The position numbers and the translations under genes are program-made. From the NCBI GenBank assembly GCA_037126765.1, contig JBBCBC010000025.1:16672175-16736174 (forward strand): a stretch of 64,000 bases of DNA, in the 5' to 3' direction. The notes under the pieces are model-generated. The model made no database searches. It had not been told where the DNA came from and saw only the letters and a list, made by a program, of their open reading frames with translations. Positions 11,172 to 21,846 of this stretch are shown one piece after another; within the stretch, counting starts at the first letter, position 1, and each line of letters opens with the position of its first letter. The stretch is from Stenogyne calaminthoides. Its lineage: Eukaryota; Streptophyta; Magnoliopsida; Lamiales; Lamiaceae.

Positions 11172-12143
11172 TTGCAAGCGATCAAGACAATGCAACTTGG
11201 AACAAAGAGTCTGGAAAGCTTGAACTCCGAGCGGTTTAGTGAAAATATCGGCTAGTTGAGCTGTAGAATTAACATGACGAAGCAAGAGAAATCCTGATTT
11301 GAACAACGCTCGAACAATGTGGCAATCAATATCTATGTGCTTAGTTCGCTCATGAAAAATTGGATTCTCTGTGATATGTATAGCAGCTAGATTGTCACAC
11401 CAAAGATCAAGAGGTTGGTGGACTGATAAGTGGAAAGTCTTGGCAATATACGAAGTCCACTATAGCTCCAAAGATGTAGTTGCAAGAGCACGATACTCTG
11501 CCTCGGCTGACGAACGAGACACAGTATTCAGTTTCTTTGTTTTCCAAGAGATCAATGCATCCCCCAAGAAGATACAATAACCTGTTAAGGACTTCCGAGT
11601 GTCCAAACAATTACCCCAATCCGCATCACTGTATCCCCGAAGAACAAAATCAGTATGAGCAGAATAATATATTCCAAGATCCATAGTTCCCTTTAGATAT
11701 TTCAGAACATTGACTGCCATATCCCAATGAGTTGTTGAAGGCTTAGTGACAAATTGACTAAGCGGTTGTACTGCAAAAGCAATATCCGGCCTTGTAAAAT
11801 TCAAATATAAAAGTCTTCCCACTGTCCTCCTATACAAACTAGGATCAGAAAGTGGTGTGCCCTGAGTAGCCGACAAATGAACCCCTGGTGGAAACAGGAG
11901 CTTCACAGATTTACAGTTCAAAAATCCAGTATCTTCAAGCAGTTCTTTAATATACTTCTTCTGGGACAAATAAGTACCAGATGTACTTCTAGCTATCTCA
12001 ACTCCTAAGAAGTATTTTGCATATCCAAGACCCTTTATAGTAAATTTCTCATGCAAATGATCTTTCAACTTATTTATTAAGGAGATATTAGGGCCCGTAA
12101 GCAACACATCATCCACATAAACTAAGAGGATCAACTGATTATC
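11172..12143 (-). pseudogene. pol: Element G RT C-part and RNase H
   Basis: The frame resumes right after element H with NQLILLVYVDDVLLTG; the catalytic YVDD codons are at 12108-12119. RT continues through LGYAKYFLGVEIARSTSG and GRLLYLNFTRPDIAFAVQ. RNase H follows with LRGYSDADWGNCLDTRKS, LTGYCIFLGDALISW and SRSSAEAEYRALA. A stop follows TSLEL at about 11460. Beyond it, copia RNase H text continues (LWCDNLAAIHI, HIDIDCHIVR, QLADIFTKPLG) to about 11175. The codons lost at the junction with H are recovered at 15634. Confidence 0.93.
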
Positions 12144-13762
12144 TGTTGGTCCCGTTTTGAAAACCCATTAGTGCGTTAAATACCAATTGTAATGCATATA
12201 AAACAGGGGTGAGGGAGTGGTGGTTCCAATTTTTTTTTCTTTAAACCATGTGTGTTTTGCTTATAGTCAAATGCATATGGCAAGTAAGAACATAAAGCAG
12301 TAAAGAACACACAATTTTTATAGTTGTTCGGAGTCCAACTCCTACATCCACTCTTCCCTTCATGGGGCACCAACTTAACCGACTAGACTTAGATTATCGT
12401 GTTAGTCCAACACCCAACAGATGTTTACCGAGTTCACACTCAAACGGGACTTATCTCCCTCACGGGATTGCCTACCCTCCCTTTCGGGATTGCCAGATGT
12501 TTATCGAGTTCACACTCACCTACAAACTTAACCTATCAAACTGATTTGGGTAAAGGTTTGTTTAGTTTCAAACTAGGTTGAGATTTTCCCTTACATTTGT
12601 TTAGCCTCAATGCTAAGGATGGAAAAATCTCTCTAAGCTTAGGATATAGCATTTGTGCTTAGATCTAGGGTAGAACACTCTTGAATATAAGCGTGTATTT
12701 CTTGCTCAGTGTTCTATGGTGGGAATGCTTGAGTATATGGCTCTTGGCTCTGTAGCATCTTTTTCCACATTCTCCACTTCCACACGAATAATGAAGGAAG
12801 AACTTGTATTTATAGTGTGGATTTGAATGTTACCATTGGATGAAGTCACATTCAAATCCATACTATTCTGTAGCTTTTTCCAGCTTCTTTAGGCTTGTTG
12901 TCTTCCTCTCATTGGTCCACGTCAGCTGAATCTAACGGCTATAATCTTCAGGTTTTTCTGAGTCTTCAGGTTTTTCTGAGTCTTCAGGTTTCTTCCGAGT
13001 CTTCAGGATTCTTGATTCAGCAGACTTTTCTTCAGCGGACCTTGCCTGATCAAGTATACTGACACTCAGGCTAACTGAGTTAAGCTCTTCTGACTTCAGA
13101 CAATCTGACCCTCAGGTCACTAGCACTTTCGAGCTAAGCCCGATCATCGATGGCGTTATGAGTTCGATGAACATGACCCGGATGACTTGTCTTCTGATTT
13201 CTTCTCTCCTGATCTGGTATGTAGATTTACGGTTTTACGATATCGATTTCTTCTACTTTGATCGATTAGCTCACATGATCAGATCCGTATAGCATCAGGT
13301 CAGCATATCAATTTATCTGCATCAGATTAGTACATCAGGTTAACATATCAGGTTAGCTTATCTGATCTCGATCACGTCGATCTCGTCGATCTCATCTCTG
13401 CCCTCTTACGATCTGCAACCTCTCTTGAGGATCCGGTCATCGATCATCGACCGGCTTATCTTTTCCTCGGTCATCCGTCGGGTCATCCACAGTCATCCCG
13501 ATCTTCCGATCGGTGACTTAGCTTTCTTCTCTTCTTCGATTTTGCCGCGACTCATCGATTACCTCCGAACTCATCTTACTCATCTGATCTCGATCAGTCT
13601 CGTCTGCAGCCTCGTCTAATCTCGATCATCTTCTTTTGATTTCGTGAGTTCTCCCTCAACTTGTTCTCTCGTTCCCCCTCAACTTGTTATCTGTAGATTA
13701 ACTTTAAAAACACAAGTTGATAATGTTTTGGCATAATTCATCAAAACTAAAATATCCCAACA
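12144..13762 (-). repeat. Element H 3' LTR (with CG-shifted tract)
   Basis: 1619 bases. It is nearly identical by eye to 14037-15633 for the first 850 or so bases. A TATA-like box on the minus strand (plus TGTATTTATAG) lies at about 12805-12815. From about 13130 to 13620 it departs from its partner in a systematic way: CTGA words are replaced by CGA, CCGA or ACGA. I count 4 CTGA words here against 16 in the partner. Confidence 0.9.
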
Positions 13763-13777
13763 ATTTCTCCCTTTTTG
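13763..13777 (-). promoter_or_regulatory. Element H polypurine tract
   Basis: The plus strand ATTTCTCCCTTTTTG gives CAAAAAGGGAGAAAT on the minus strand next to the 3' LTR. The same type of tract is seen in elements B, C and D. Confidence 0.85.
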
Positions 13778-13835
13778 ATAATGACACCAAAACATTAAAA
13801 TATATGCATTTATACAGAGATTGGGTTTTTTGTTT

Positions 13836-14036
13836 AAAAAGATCAGTTCAGATTGTCACATTTGAAATCAGTGAACTTTTGAACTCCCGCTCTGATACCA
13901 ATTGTTGGTATCAGTTCAGATGGTCACATTGAAAACAGTGATCTTTTGAACTTCTGCTCTGATACCAATTGTTGGTATCAGTTCAGATGGTCACATTGAA
14001 AATAGTGATCTTTTGAACTCCCGCTCTGATACCAAT
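13836..14036 (-). repeat. 67-base tandem repeat with three primer-binding sites
   Basis: Three near-identical units each carry GCTCTGATACCA, which on the minus strand is TGGTATCAGAGC, the standard initiator-Met tRNA primer-binding sequence of plant copia elements. The sites are at 13889-13900, 13956-13967 and 14023-14034, spaced exactly 67 bases. Only the last lies two bases from the LTR (spacer AT). In the other two units the sequence after the site reads ATTGTTGGTATC, so each carries a short copy of the LTR end as well. Confidence 0.92.
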
Positions 14037-15633
14037 TGTTGGTCCCGTTTTGAAAACCAATTAATGCGTTAAATACCAATTGTAATGTATATAAAACAGG
14101 GGTGAGGGAATGGTGGTTCCAATTATTTTTTCTTTAAACCATGTGTGTTTTGCTTATAGTCAAATGCATATGGCAAGTAAGAACATAAAGCAATAAAGAA
14201 CACACGATTTTTATAGTGGTTCGAGTCCAACTCCTACATCCACTCTTCCCTTTATGGGGCACCAACTTAACCGACTGGACTTAGATTATCGTGTTAGTCC
14301 AACACCCAACAGATGTTTACGGAGTTCACACTCAAACGAGACTTATCTCCCTCACGGGATTGCCTACCCTCCCTTTCGGGATTGCTAGATGTTTACCGAG
14401 TTCACACTCACCTACAAACTAACCTATCAAACTGATTTGGGTAAAGGTTTGTTTGGTTTCCAACTAGGTTGAGATTTTTCCTTACATTTGTTTAGCCTCA
14501 ATGCTAAGGATGAAAAAATCTCTCTAAGCTTAGGATATAACATTTGTGCTTAGATCTAGGGTAGAACACTCTTGAATATATGCGTGTATTTCTTGCTCAG
14601 TGTTCTATGGTGAGAATGCTTGAGTATATGGCTCTTGGCTCTGTAACATCTTTTTCCACATTCTCTACTTCCACACGAATAATGAAGGAAGAACTTGTAT
14701 TTATAGTGTGGATTTGAATGTTACCGTTGGATGGAGTCACATTCAAATCCATACTATTCTGTAGCTTTTTCCAGCTTCTTTAGGCTTGTTGTCTTCCTCT
14801 CATTGGTCCACGTCAGCTGAATCTAACGGCTATATCTTCAGGTTCTTCTGAGTCTTCAGGTTTCTCTGAGTCTTCAGGTTTCTTCTGAGTCTTCAGGATT
14901 CTTGTTTCAACAGACTTTTCTTCAGCGGACCTTGCCTGATCAGGTATACTGACACTCAGGCTAACTGAGTTCAGCTCTTCTTACTTCAGACAATCTGACC
15001 CTCAGGTCACTAACACTCAGGCTAACTGATCATCAGTAGCGTTCTGATTTTCAGTGAACATGACTTCAAATGACTTGTCTTCTGATTTCTTCTCTCCTGA
15101 TATGGTATGTAGATTTCTGGTTTTCTGATATCTGATTTCTTCTCGCCTGATCTGATCAACTCACATGATCGATCGATAAAGATCAGTCGATCGGATTATC
15201 CGCATCATTAGTATATCAGATTAGTACATCAGGTTAGCATATCAGGTTAGCTTATCTGATCTCGATCAGTCTCATCTGCTCCTCTTCTGATCTGCAACCT
15301 CATCTTCAGATTTGGTCATCTGATCATCTGATCAACTTATCTTTTCTGGTCATCCGATCAGGTCATCTGGTCATCTGATCTTCTGATCAGCTGGCTTAGC
15401 TTTTATTCTCTTCTGATTTTTCATAACTCATCAGTCACCTTCAGAACTCATCTTACTCATCTGATTTCGATCGTCTGCAGCGTCGTCTGATCTCGATCAT
15501 CTACTTTTGATTTCGTGAGTTCCCCCTCAACTTGTTCTCTCGTTCCCCCTCAACTTGTTATCTATAGATTAGCTTTAAAAACACAAGTTGATAATATTTT
15601 GGCATAATTCATCAAAACTAAAATATCCCAACA
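14037..15633 (-). repeat. Element H 5' LTR
   Basis: 1597 bases, partner of 12144-13762. A TATA-like sequence on the minus strand (plus GTATTTATAG) lies at about 14697-14706 and would be the promoter of the element. The part from about 15040 to 15515 is built of degenerate CTGATC and CATCAGGT words. Confidence 0.9.
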
Positions 15634-15750
15634 ATCTCCCTCTCCGAGAGTAAACAAGCAATGATCATAAGGAGACTGCTCAAAACCATAAGCTAACAAT
15701 GTTGCACAAAACTCACTGTTCCACTCCCTGGATGCTTGCTTTAACCCATA
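15634..15750 (-). pseudogene. pol: Element G RT middle piece between two insertions
   Basis: A 117-base island of G's reverse transcriptase reads YGLKQASREWNSEFCATLL and then AYGFEQSPYDHCLFTLGEG on the minus strand. It connects RT upstream of the solo LTR (ends KLKRSLYG near 17473) with RT after element H (starts at 12143). The last five bases, CCATA (15746-15750), are the target duplication of the solo LTR. Confidence 0.92.
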
Positions 15751-17467
15751 TGATGGTCCCGGTGGAAAACCCATTTTGCGAGTGCGGAAGCAAAACATTT
15801 CAGTTCAGTGCATATAAAAACAGGGGTGAGGGCAGAGTGATTACAGATTTTTCATTTTTAAGCTCATGTGTTGTGTTATGCTTATAATCGAATGCATATG
15901 ACAATATAAGAACATAAAGCAGTAAAGAACATAACAAAGTATAGTGGTTCGGAGACTCAAGCTCCTACATCCACTCTCCCTGTTCCTAGGGAAATTCCTT
16001 CCAACAGGACTTATCACCCTCTCGGGCTCGCCTCTTAGATGTTTAACGAGTTCACACTCCAATCGGGACTTATCACCCTCTTGGGATTGCCTACAGATGT
16101 TTATCGAGTTCACACTCCAACGGGACTTATCACCCTCACTCGGGATTGCCTACCCTCCCTTTCGGGATTGCTAGATGTTTACCGAGTTCACACTCACCTA
16201 CAAACTTAACCGACTGATTTGGGTAAGGTTTGTTTGGTTTCCAACTAGATTGAGATTTTCCCTTACATTTGTTTAGCCTCAACGCTAAGGTTGGGAAAAT
16301 CTCTCTAAGCTTAGGATACATCGTGGGTTGCTTAGATTGGGTTCTAGAACACTCTTGAAAATATTTGTATATCTACAGACTTGTGTTCTAGGGTGGGAAT
16401 GCTTGACAATAAGGCTCTTGGCTCTGTAGCATCTTTTGCATATTCTCCACTCTTAATTTGATGGAAGATCTTGTATTTATAGTGTGGATTTGAATATTAC
16501 CGTTGGAAAGTAATATTCAAATCCATACTATTCTTGTAAGTACAACAGCTTCTTCAGGCTGGTTGTCTTCCTCTCATTGGTCCACGTCAGCTGATTTTAA
16601 CGGCTATATTCCTCAGATTCCTCGCCTTGGAATCATTCAGGATTCTCTGAGTCTCAGTGTCTTCAGAGACATACTGAGTCTTCAGTTCTATCTGAGTCTC
16701 AGATTTCTCATCTGAGCCTCAGGTTTATCTGAGCCTCAGGATACTTGATTCAGCAGACTTCTCTTCAGCGGACCTTGTCTGATCAGGCATACTGACACTC
16801 AGGCTGACTGAGTTCAGTTCTCTAAATTCAGACATCCTGACCTTCAGGTCACTTTGACTCAGGCTATCTGATTTCTTCTTTGCCTGATCTGATCAGCTCG
16901 ACTGATCAGATCAACACATCTTCAGATCAACATCTCAGGATAGCATCAGGTCAGTACATTAGGTTTAGCATATCAGTTTAGCACATCTGATCTCAATCAC
17001 GTCTGATCTTGATCATCTGCTCATCTTCATATCTGATCTCGATCACGTCTGATCTCAATCAGTCTCATCTGCTCCTCTTCTGATCTGCAACCTTCTCTTC
17101 TGATCTTCTGGTCAGTTTCTTTCTGATCAGCTTGTCTGCTCTTCTGATCACCATATCAGCTCGACTGTTCTTCTGATCATCTGATCAGGTCTGTTCTGGT
17201 CATCTGATCTTCTGATCAGCTGGCTTGACTTTTCTTCTCTTCTGATTTTGCACAGCTCATCAGTTAACTCCGAACTCATCTAACTCTTCTGATCTCGATC
17301 AGTCTCATCTGCAGCCTCATCTGATCTCGATCATCTACGTCTGATTTCGTGAGTTCCCCCTCAATTTGTTCTCTCGTTCCCCCTCAACTTGTTATCTGTA
17401 AATTAGCTTCAGTAACACAAGTTGATAATGTTTTGGCATAATTCATCAAAACTAAAATATCCCAACA
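15751..17467 (-). mobile_element. Solo LTR of the H family
   Basis: A single LTR of 1717 bases begins TGATGGTCCCGG and ends AAATATCCCAACA, like the LTRs of H. It is flanked by a perfect 5-base repeat CCATA (15746-15750 and 17468-17472). No internal region is attached, so it is a solo LTR left by LTR-LTR recombination. A minus-strand TATA-like box lies near 16470-16480 (plus TTGTATTTATAG). It sits in G's RT gene. Confidence 0.93.
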
Positions 17468-17472
17468 CCATA

Positions 17473-18380
17473 CAAACTTCTTTTTAATTTACAAACTTGC
17501 CCTGGCAAGGCTTTAGAATAACCTTGGGGTGGATCCATATACACCTCCTCCTTCAAGAAACCATGAAGGAAGGCATTGTTAATCTCTAACTGACACAAAG
17601 ACCATTTGTGTCCTGTGGCTAATGCAATTAACATTCTTACTGTCACAAGTTTGACCACTGGAGAAAAACTATCCTCATAGTCAATACCAAGAACCTGATG
17701 ATATCCTTTTGCCACTAATCTGGCCTTATAACGGTCTACTGAACCATCAACCTTTAGTTTCAATTTAAAAACCCATTTACATCCTATAGGGGTCTTGTGA
17801 GATGGGTACGAAACCAAATCCCAGGTATCATTCTGTTCTAAAGCAAGTAATTCTGCATTCATAGCACCATCCCACTCCTTGATACCCTTAGATTGACTAA
17901 AAGAACTAGGTTCCTTGGTATTATTTACAACAACAAGAAAAGACAAATATGTATGATCAAACGCCAGGTTATGTGTAGAAGCAAAAAAAATAAGATCTGA
18001 TGTAGGGGATGAAATATGTGTGATACCTGATGTAAAAGCCATAGCACTACCTCCTGATTGAGAAACTGTACAATTAGAGACAAAGTGATTGAGCCAAGCA
18101 GGTGCTTTATGAGACCTCATAGGTCTTCCAACTGAATTGGTGGAAGAAAGAGTAGGTGAGGACAAAAGAATAACAGGATCAGGAGATATATGAGAAGAAA
18201 TGGGCAGATGATCTTGTATTTGGAGAAGATCAGAATCAGCTGTGTGTGTAATATCAGAATGAGAAGGAGATTTAAATGGAAAAATATGTTAAAAAAATTG
18301 AACATCTCTTGAAGTAAAGATGGAATGTGAAGTAAGATCATATAATTTGAACCCTTTTTGACCAGGTTCATACCCAATCA
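17473..18380 (-). pseudogene. pol: Element G RT N-part
   Basis: After the integrase C-terminal text (GYEPGQKGFKLYDL, about 18370-18330), a linker leads to the RT start. Recognisable copia RT text includes WDGAMNAELLALEQNDTW, PIGCKWVFKLKLKVDGSVDR, YKARLVAKGYHQVLGIDYED, SFSPVVKLVTVRMLIALA and INNAFLHGFLKEEVYMDPPQ. The frame is open from 18165 to the solo LTR insertion at 17472. One in-frame stop lies further back near 18290. Confidence 0.93.
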
Positions 18381-19660
18381 TGATACATTTTTGAGCTCTA
18401 GGGGTGAACTTTGTTTTATGTGGACTGATGTTAGTAGCAAACACTAGACAACCAAACACCCTTAGTCTAGAATAATCTGGTTGCTTATTATATAGGAGTT
18501 CAAAAGGGGTTCTCCAACAAAGAATGGCTGAAGGAGTTCTGTTGATAATGTATGAAGCAGAAATAATAGAGTAGGGCCAGAAAGTATGGGGTAAATTTGA
18601 TTAAAAAATTAGAGCTCTGGCTATATTGAGTAAGTGTCTATGTTTCCTCTCCACAACACCATTTTGTTGTGGAGTATAGGTACAACTCTTATGATGTATG
18701 ATACCAAGAGTAGTGAGCAAAGATTGACAATCATGACTAAGGAACTTATAACCATTGTCTGTTCTTATGATTTTAACTTTCCTGTCAAATTGGGTTTTAA
18801 CAAGCTGAAAGAATTGGTTTATCAGCTGAGTAGTTTTGCTTTTATGACTCGTTAAGAAAATCCAAGTAGCTCTAGTAAAATCATCAACTACTGTAAGAAA
18901 ATATGGAGTATTAGTAAGAGATTCTTGAGTATAAGGACCCTATATATCCATGTGAACAAGCTCAAAAGGTGCAGTAGTTTGAATAGTACTAGAAGAAAAT
19001 GGAATTCTATGTTGTTTAGAGAGATGACAAACAGTACAAGGTATAGAATCCATCTTTGATTTATTGCACAAAGGTTGTAAAAAACTCAGATGTTTGATTA
19101 CATTGGAAGATATGTGACCTAACCTTTTGTGCCATGTATCAAAGGAAATAGAAACAAAAGCAGTATGAGGTGAAGCTAGACTGTGTGTGTTTACAACAGA
19201 ATATGAATGTACAGTCTTCCAGTAGCGATGTTGACTTTATTCTTCAGGTCCTGAATTTCACACAAAGTAGAGGAGAACACACATCTTAAATGAGAATTTT
19301 GTAGAAGATAGGATATAGAAAGAAGGTTGTATTTAAAGCTAGGAATATGTAAGACATCATGAAGGATCAAGGTGGGACTTAAAACGATAGTACCTGAATG
19401 TGTTACTACTTGTGTGTTTCCATTTGGTAGTGTAACAGATATATGAGATGTGAGGGGTTTTAGATCAGAAGAAAAAAATGTAGAATCAAAACATATATGT
19501 CTACTTGCCCCTGTATCCAATATCCAAGTATGTTCATTCAAATTAGCAAGTACAGAGAAATCAGTATGAATAAAAGGATTGTTACCAGCATACTCAACCA
19601 TGTGAGCATAAGATGATTGAGTGTTAAACTGCTCTCCTTGTGCCCTTTCCAAAAACTTAG
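18381..19660 (-). pseudogene. pol: Element G protease and integrase
   Basis: The aspartic protease signature WILDTGASRHICF is at about 19530-19490 in an open frame of 153 codons. Integrase follows: zinc-binding WHKRLGH (about 19130) with CTVCHLSKQH, then the catalytic D in LVHMDI (about 18945), the second D in IIRTDNG (about 18765) and the catalytic E in TPQQNGVVERKH (about 18670-18635), then FWPYSIISASYIINRTP. The triad is intact. The frame is broken by a few stops, including TAG in place of Trp after HMDI and another near 18603. This looks like point-mutation decay. Confidence 0.9.
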
Positions 19661-20742
19661 AAATTTCTTTCTAAATCATGCTGGTAAAATCTGGTGTCAC
19701 ATTCTGTGAAGTGGTGTCATATATGCAATTAGCCATTGCCTTCTTATTCTCCTTAAGCTTGTTGAACCACTCTGGAACACCATGTAGTTTGAAGCAATCA
19801 GTTGCTTCATGTCTTTTCCCTCCACAATGAGAACACACAAGCCTGTCTTTCTCTTCCTTAGATCTAAACTTTCCTCTCTCACCATTGTTTCCTCCTTTCC
19901 AAGGGTTCTGTTGAGGCTTAAACCCAATGCTTCCAGTTTTAGAGAACAAAGCTGGTGCAGTCTGTGGCTCAATAATACAGTAGTAATTTCACTTTGTTGT
20001 TCAATCCTCAAGAGCATAGAAAATGCTTTGTTGACAGTAGGCAGTGGATCAAGCAATAAGATCTAATTAACAATACTTATATATGTATCATTTAGTCCCA
20101 TTAAGAACTGAACCAACCTTCCACTCATCTCCAAATCAGAGAGTTGCTTCTCAATGTTGCAAGTACAATTTCCACAAGTACATCCTACAATCTATACAAA
20201 TTCCTCAAATTCATCCCATAACTCCTTCATTTCCCATAGAAAATTGAAATACTATCATGTCCTTGTTTCAAAGTATTAACTCTCTTCTGTAGTTGAAACA
20301 ATTTAGGACCGTTACTCACACCATATCTTTCACTAATATCATTCCATAGAGACTTAGCAGATTTAACATGAACAAATGTATTGACGATATCCTTCGAAAT
20401 AGAACTCAACAACCATGACACTACAGGGCAATCAACAGTTTTCCACAAAGTATAATCAGGTGAATCACGATCAGGAGCAACTAGAGATCTATCAATAAAA
20501 CCTATTTTCGACTTAGCACCTAGGGCAATCATCATAGCTTTGCTCCACGTAACAAAGTTCTTACCATTCAACTGATTAGAAACAAGGATCATACCGGGAT
20601 GTTCTGATCCGTGTATCATAAATTCCTTCGGCACTCGTTCGCGATCATCGGTGCGTTGATCATCCAACGGTGCATATGCATTGTTCCACGCATTTGCCTG
20701 CGCTCCGCCTTGCGCTGGTGTATTCCGCTGCGGATTCACCAT
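19661..20742 (-). pseudogene. gag: Element G gag
   Basis: The start at 20742 gives MVNPQRNTPAQ, then the conserved LNGKNFVTWSKAMMIALGAK, SWLLSSISKDI, SAKSLWNDISERYG and LQKRVNTLKQGHDSISIFYG, the UBN2/Retrotran_gag core. A stop lies at about 20227. The same protein continues as GRLVQFLMGLNDTYI and DPLPTVNKAFSMLLRIEQQ (about 20110-19985). A zinc knuckle of CCHC type reads CSHCGGKRHEATDCFKLHG (about 19840-19780), followed by VPEWF. The gag runs into protease at about 19660. At least one stop and one frameshift are present. Confidence 0.9.
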
Positions 20743-20770
20743 ATTTTCTCGCTGTTAAAAAAAAACCTAA

Positions 20771-20783
20771 GCTCTGGATACCA
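20771..20783 (-). promoter_or_regulatory. Element G primer-binding site
   Basis: The minus strand reads TGGTATCCAGAGC directly against the 5' LTR end. It is the initiator-Met tRNA 3' end complement (TGGTATCAGAGC) with one extra C. Confidence 0.88.
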
Positions 20784-21019
20784 TGATAAGAGTATTGAAA
20801 TCGACTATGGAAAAAACTGAAATGGATATGAAACTCTGTATATTATTCATTATTTTGTTACAGAGTACAAGCATGTCTATTTATAGAAGAGGATAGAACC
20901 TTCTAGTCTAACTATCAGCATAACAGAATTAGTTAACCTCTACAGTATCACTAATCCAAGCATACAGTGCGTGCAGTATTAAAGCTCACGTGCGGGACAC
21001 GTGCATCTATTTCTCTACA
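20784..21019 (-). repeat. Element G 5' LTR with TATA box
   Basis: 236 bases matching 10923-11158. On the minus strand CTATAAATAG at 20878-20887 is a good TATA box, placing transcription start in the left third of the LTR. Confidence 0.93.
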
Positions 21020-21024
21020 ATGAA

Positions 21025-21274
21025 GAAAGCTTGACCGAGATCAAGTGTGAGAGGGAATGGAGAGGGAGGATCGATTTGGGGTTGGAGTCTGCCATGAAAG
21101 CGTGAAGCGAGAAACCAGCGAGATAGGAGAAGGAAAGATTATAGGGTTTTCAACACCTGGGGTTTGCTGAAACTATATGTGAACGAGTGAAGCAAGGAAG
21201 AAGAGGGCAGTTTTTGACAGACTAAAGAACTAGAGTGATGGGGAGGGAGAGTTTTTAGGGTTTTTGGTGTTTTT
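21025..21274 (-). other. Element A leader and gag start region
   Basis: This is the part of A that lies between its 5' LTR and the insertion site of G. It is purine-rich on the plus strand and no open frame longer than a few codons could be tied to gag. Confidence 0.55.
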
Positions 21275-21286
21275 GACTTGATACCA
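21275..21286 (-). promoter_or_regulatory. Element A primer-binding site
   Basis: The minus strand reads TGGTATCAAGTC immediately after the LTR end. The first eight bases match the initiator-Met tRNA site used by most copia elements. Confidence 0.8.
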
Positions 21287-21451
21287 TGAGAAGATTGGTA
21301 CTGTCACCGTAAAATTGGTGATCTCAGAATACTCCAATATATTCACAATATTACAAAGTAAATATGAAAAATACAATAAATAATTAATTACAAATTAATT
21401 ACAAAAGATATGTTTTGAATAAATCAATGGTGATTGATTTATTCCCTAATA
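21287..21451 (-). repeat. Element A 5' LTR
   Basis: 165-base partner of 7277-7441, followed by the target duplication GGGTG at 21452-21456. Confidence 0.9.
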
Positions 21452-21838
21452 GGGTGTAAGTGAGTCAAGGCGGCTCGCGAGCGACTCGTGTTCGAATCGT
21501 AAAAAGATCGAAACCGACTCGAGCATAATCGAGTCAAGTCGAGTTTGAGGTCATAAATACACAGCTCGAGAGGTTCGCGTGCCTAATTAAGCTTGCATAA
21601 TAATTACTATTATGTCATTAATTTTACTAAATATATATACTTATATTTTAATGATATATTTTATATTTAATTTTATAAAATTATACAGGTAATCGAGTCG
21701 AGTTTTTTGTCGAGCCGAGCTCGAGCTTAAAAATTTGGGCTTTATTGAGTTCAAGTCAAGTTTCAATCTTCAAGTATTCTACTCGAGTGAAGTTCGAGCT
21801 CAGCTTTATTCGGCTCGACTGGACTCGTTTATACCCAC
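21452..21838 (+). mobile_element. Main part of the hAT-like MITE split by element A
   Basis: Joined to 7268-7276, this forms a small element (about 390 bases without the duplicated GGGTG) rich in CGAGTC and GAGCTCGAGC words. Its right end GACTCGTTTATACCCAC is the imperfect inverse of the left end. GGATGGAA follows at 21839, against GGATGGAT before the left end. This 8-base duplication points to the hAT class. There is no coding capacity. Confidence 0.75.
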
Positions 21839-21846
21839 GGATGGAA

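Larger units (their letters stand above)
12144..15633 (-). mobile_element. Element H: long LTRs, 274-base interior, in G's RT
   Basis: Two long direct repeats, 12144-13762 and 14037-15633, begin TGTTGGTCCCG and end ATATCCCAACA on the plus strand. Between them lie only 274 bases, with a polypurine tract at one end and primer-binding sites at the other, so it is a minus-strand LTR element without any gene. It interrupts G's RT between GEGD and NQLILLV. The right flank is ATCTC (15634-15638); the left flank reads TTATC, which fits a TSD of ATCTC that lost two bases of a TCTC run. It would have relied on proteins from a related copia element. Confidence 0.88.
10923..21019 (-). mobile_element. Copia retrotransposon G, nested in A
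   Basis: LTRs of 236 bases at 10923-11158 and 20784-21019 differ at about five positions by eye. They are bounded by a perfect 5-base duplication ATGAA (10918-10922 and 21020-21024). The primer-binding site touches the right LTR and the polypurine tract touches the left LTR, so the element is on the minus strand. Without its two passengers (H at 12144-15633 and the solo LTR at 15751-17467) it is about 4.9 kb with gag, protease, integrase, RT and RNase H in copia order. The near-identical LTRs and long surviving frames suggest it is one of the younger insertions here, although it is itself interrupted twice. Confidence 0.95.
7277..21451 (-). mobile_element. Copia retrotransposon A (carries nested element G)
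   Basis: Matching 165-base ends at 7277-7441 and 21287-21451 are LTRs, flanked by the 5-base direct repeat GGGTG (7272-7276 and 21452-21456). A primer-binding site lies beside the right LTR and a polypurine tract beside the left, so the element reads on the minus strand. Its own sequence is about 4.1 kb; the remainder is element G, inserted at 10922. The pol gene has the Ty1/copia order (protease, integrase, RT, RNase H). The RT text resembles the Retrofit/Ale lineage of small-LTR elements, but that assignment is tentative. Confidence 0.9.

Noticed and set aside
15562..15798. A separate small gene overlapping the H/G border
   Set aside because: It is G's RT island with read-through into H on one side and the solo LTR on the other.
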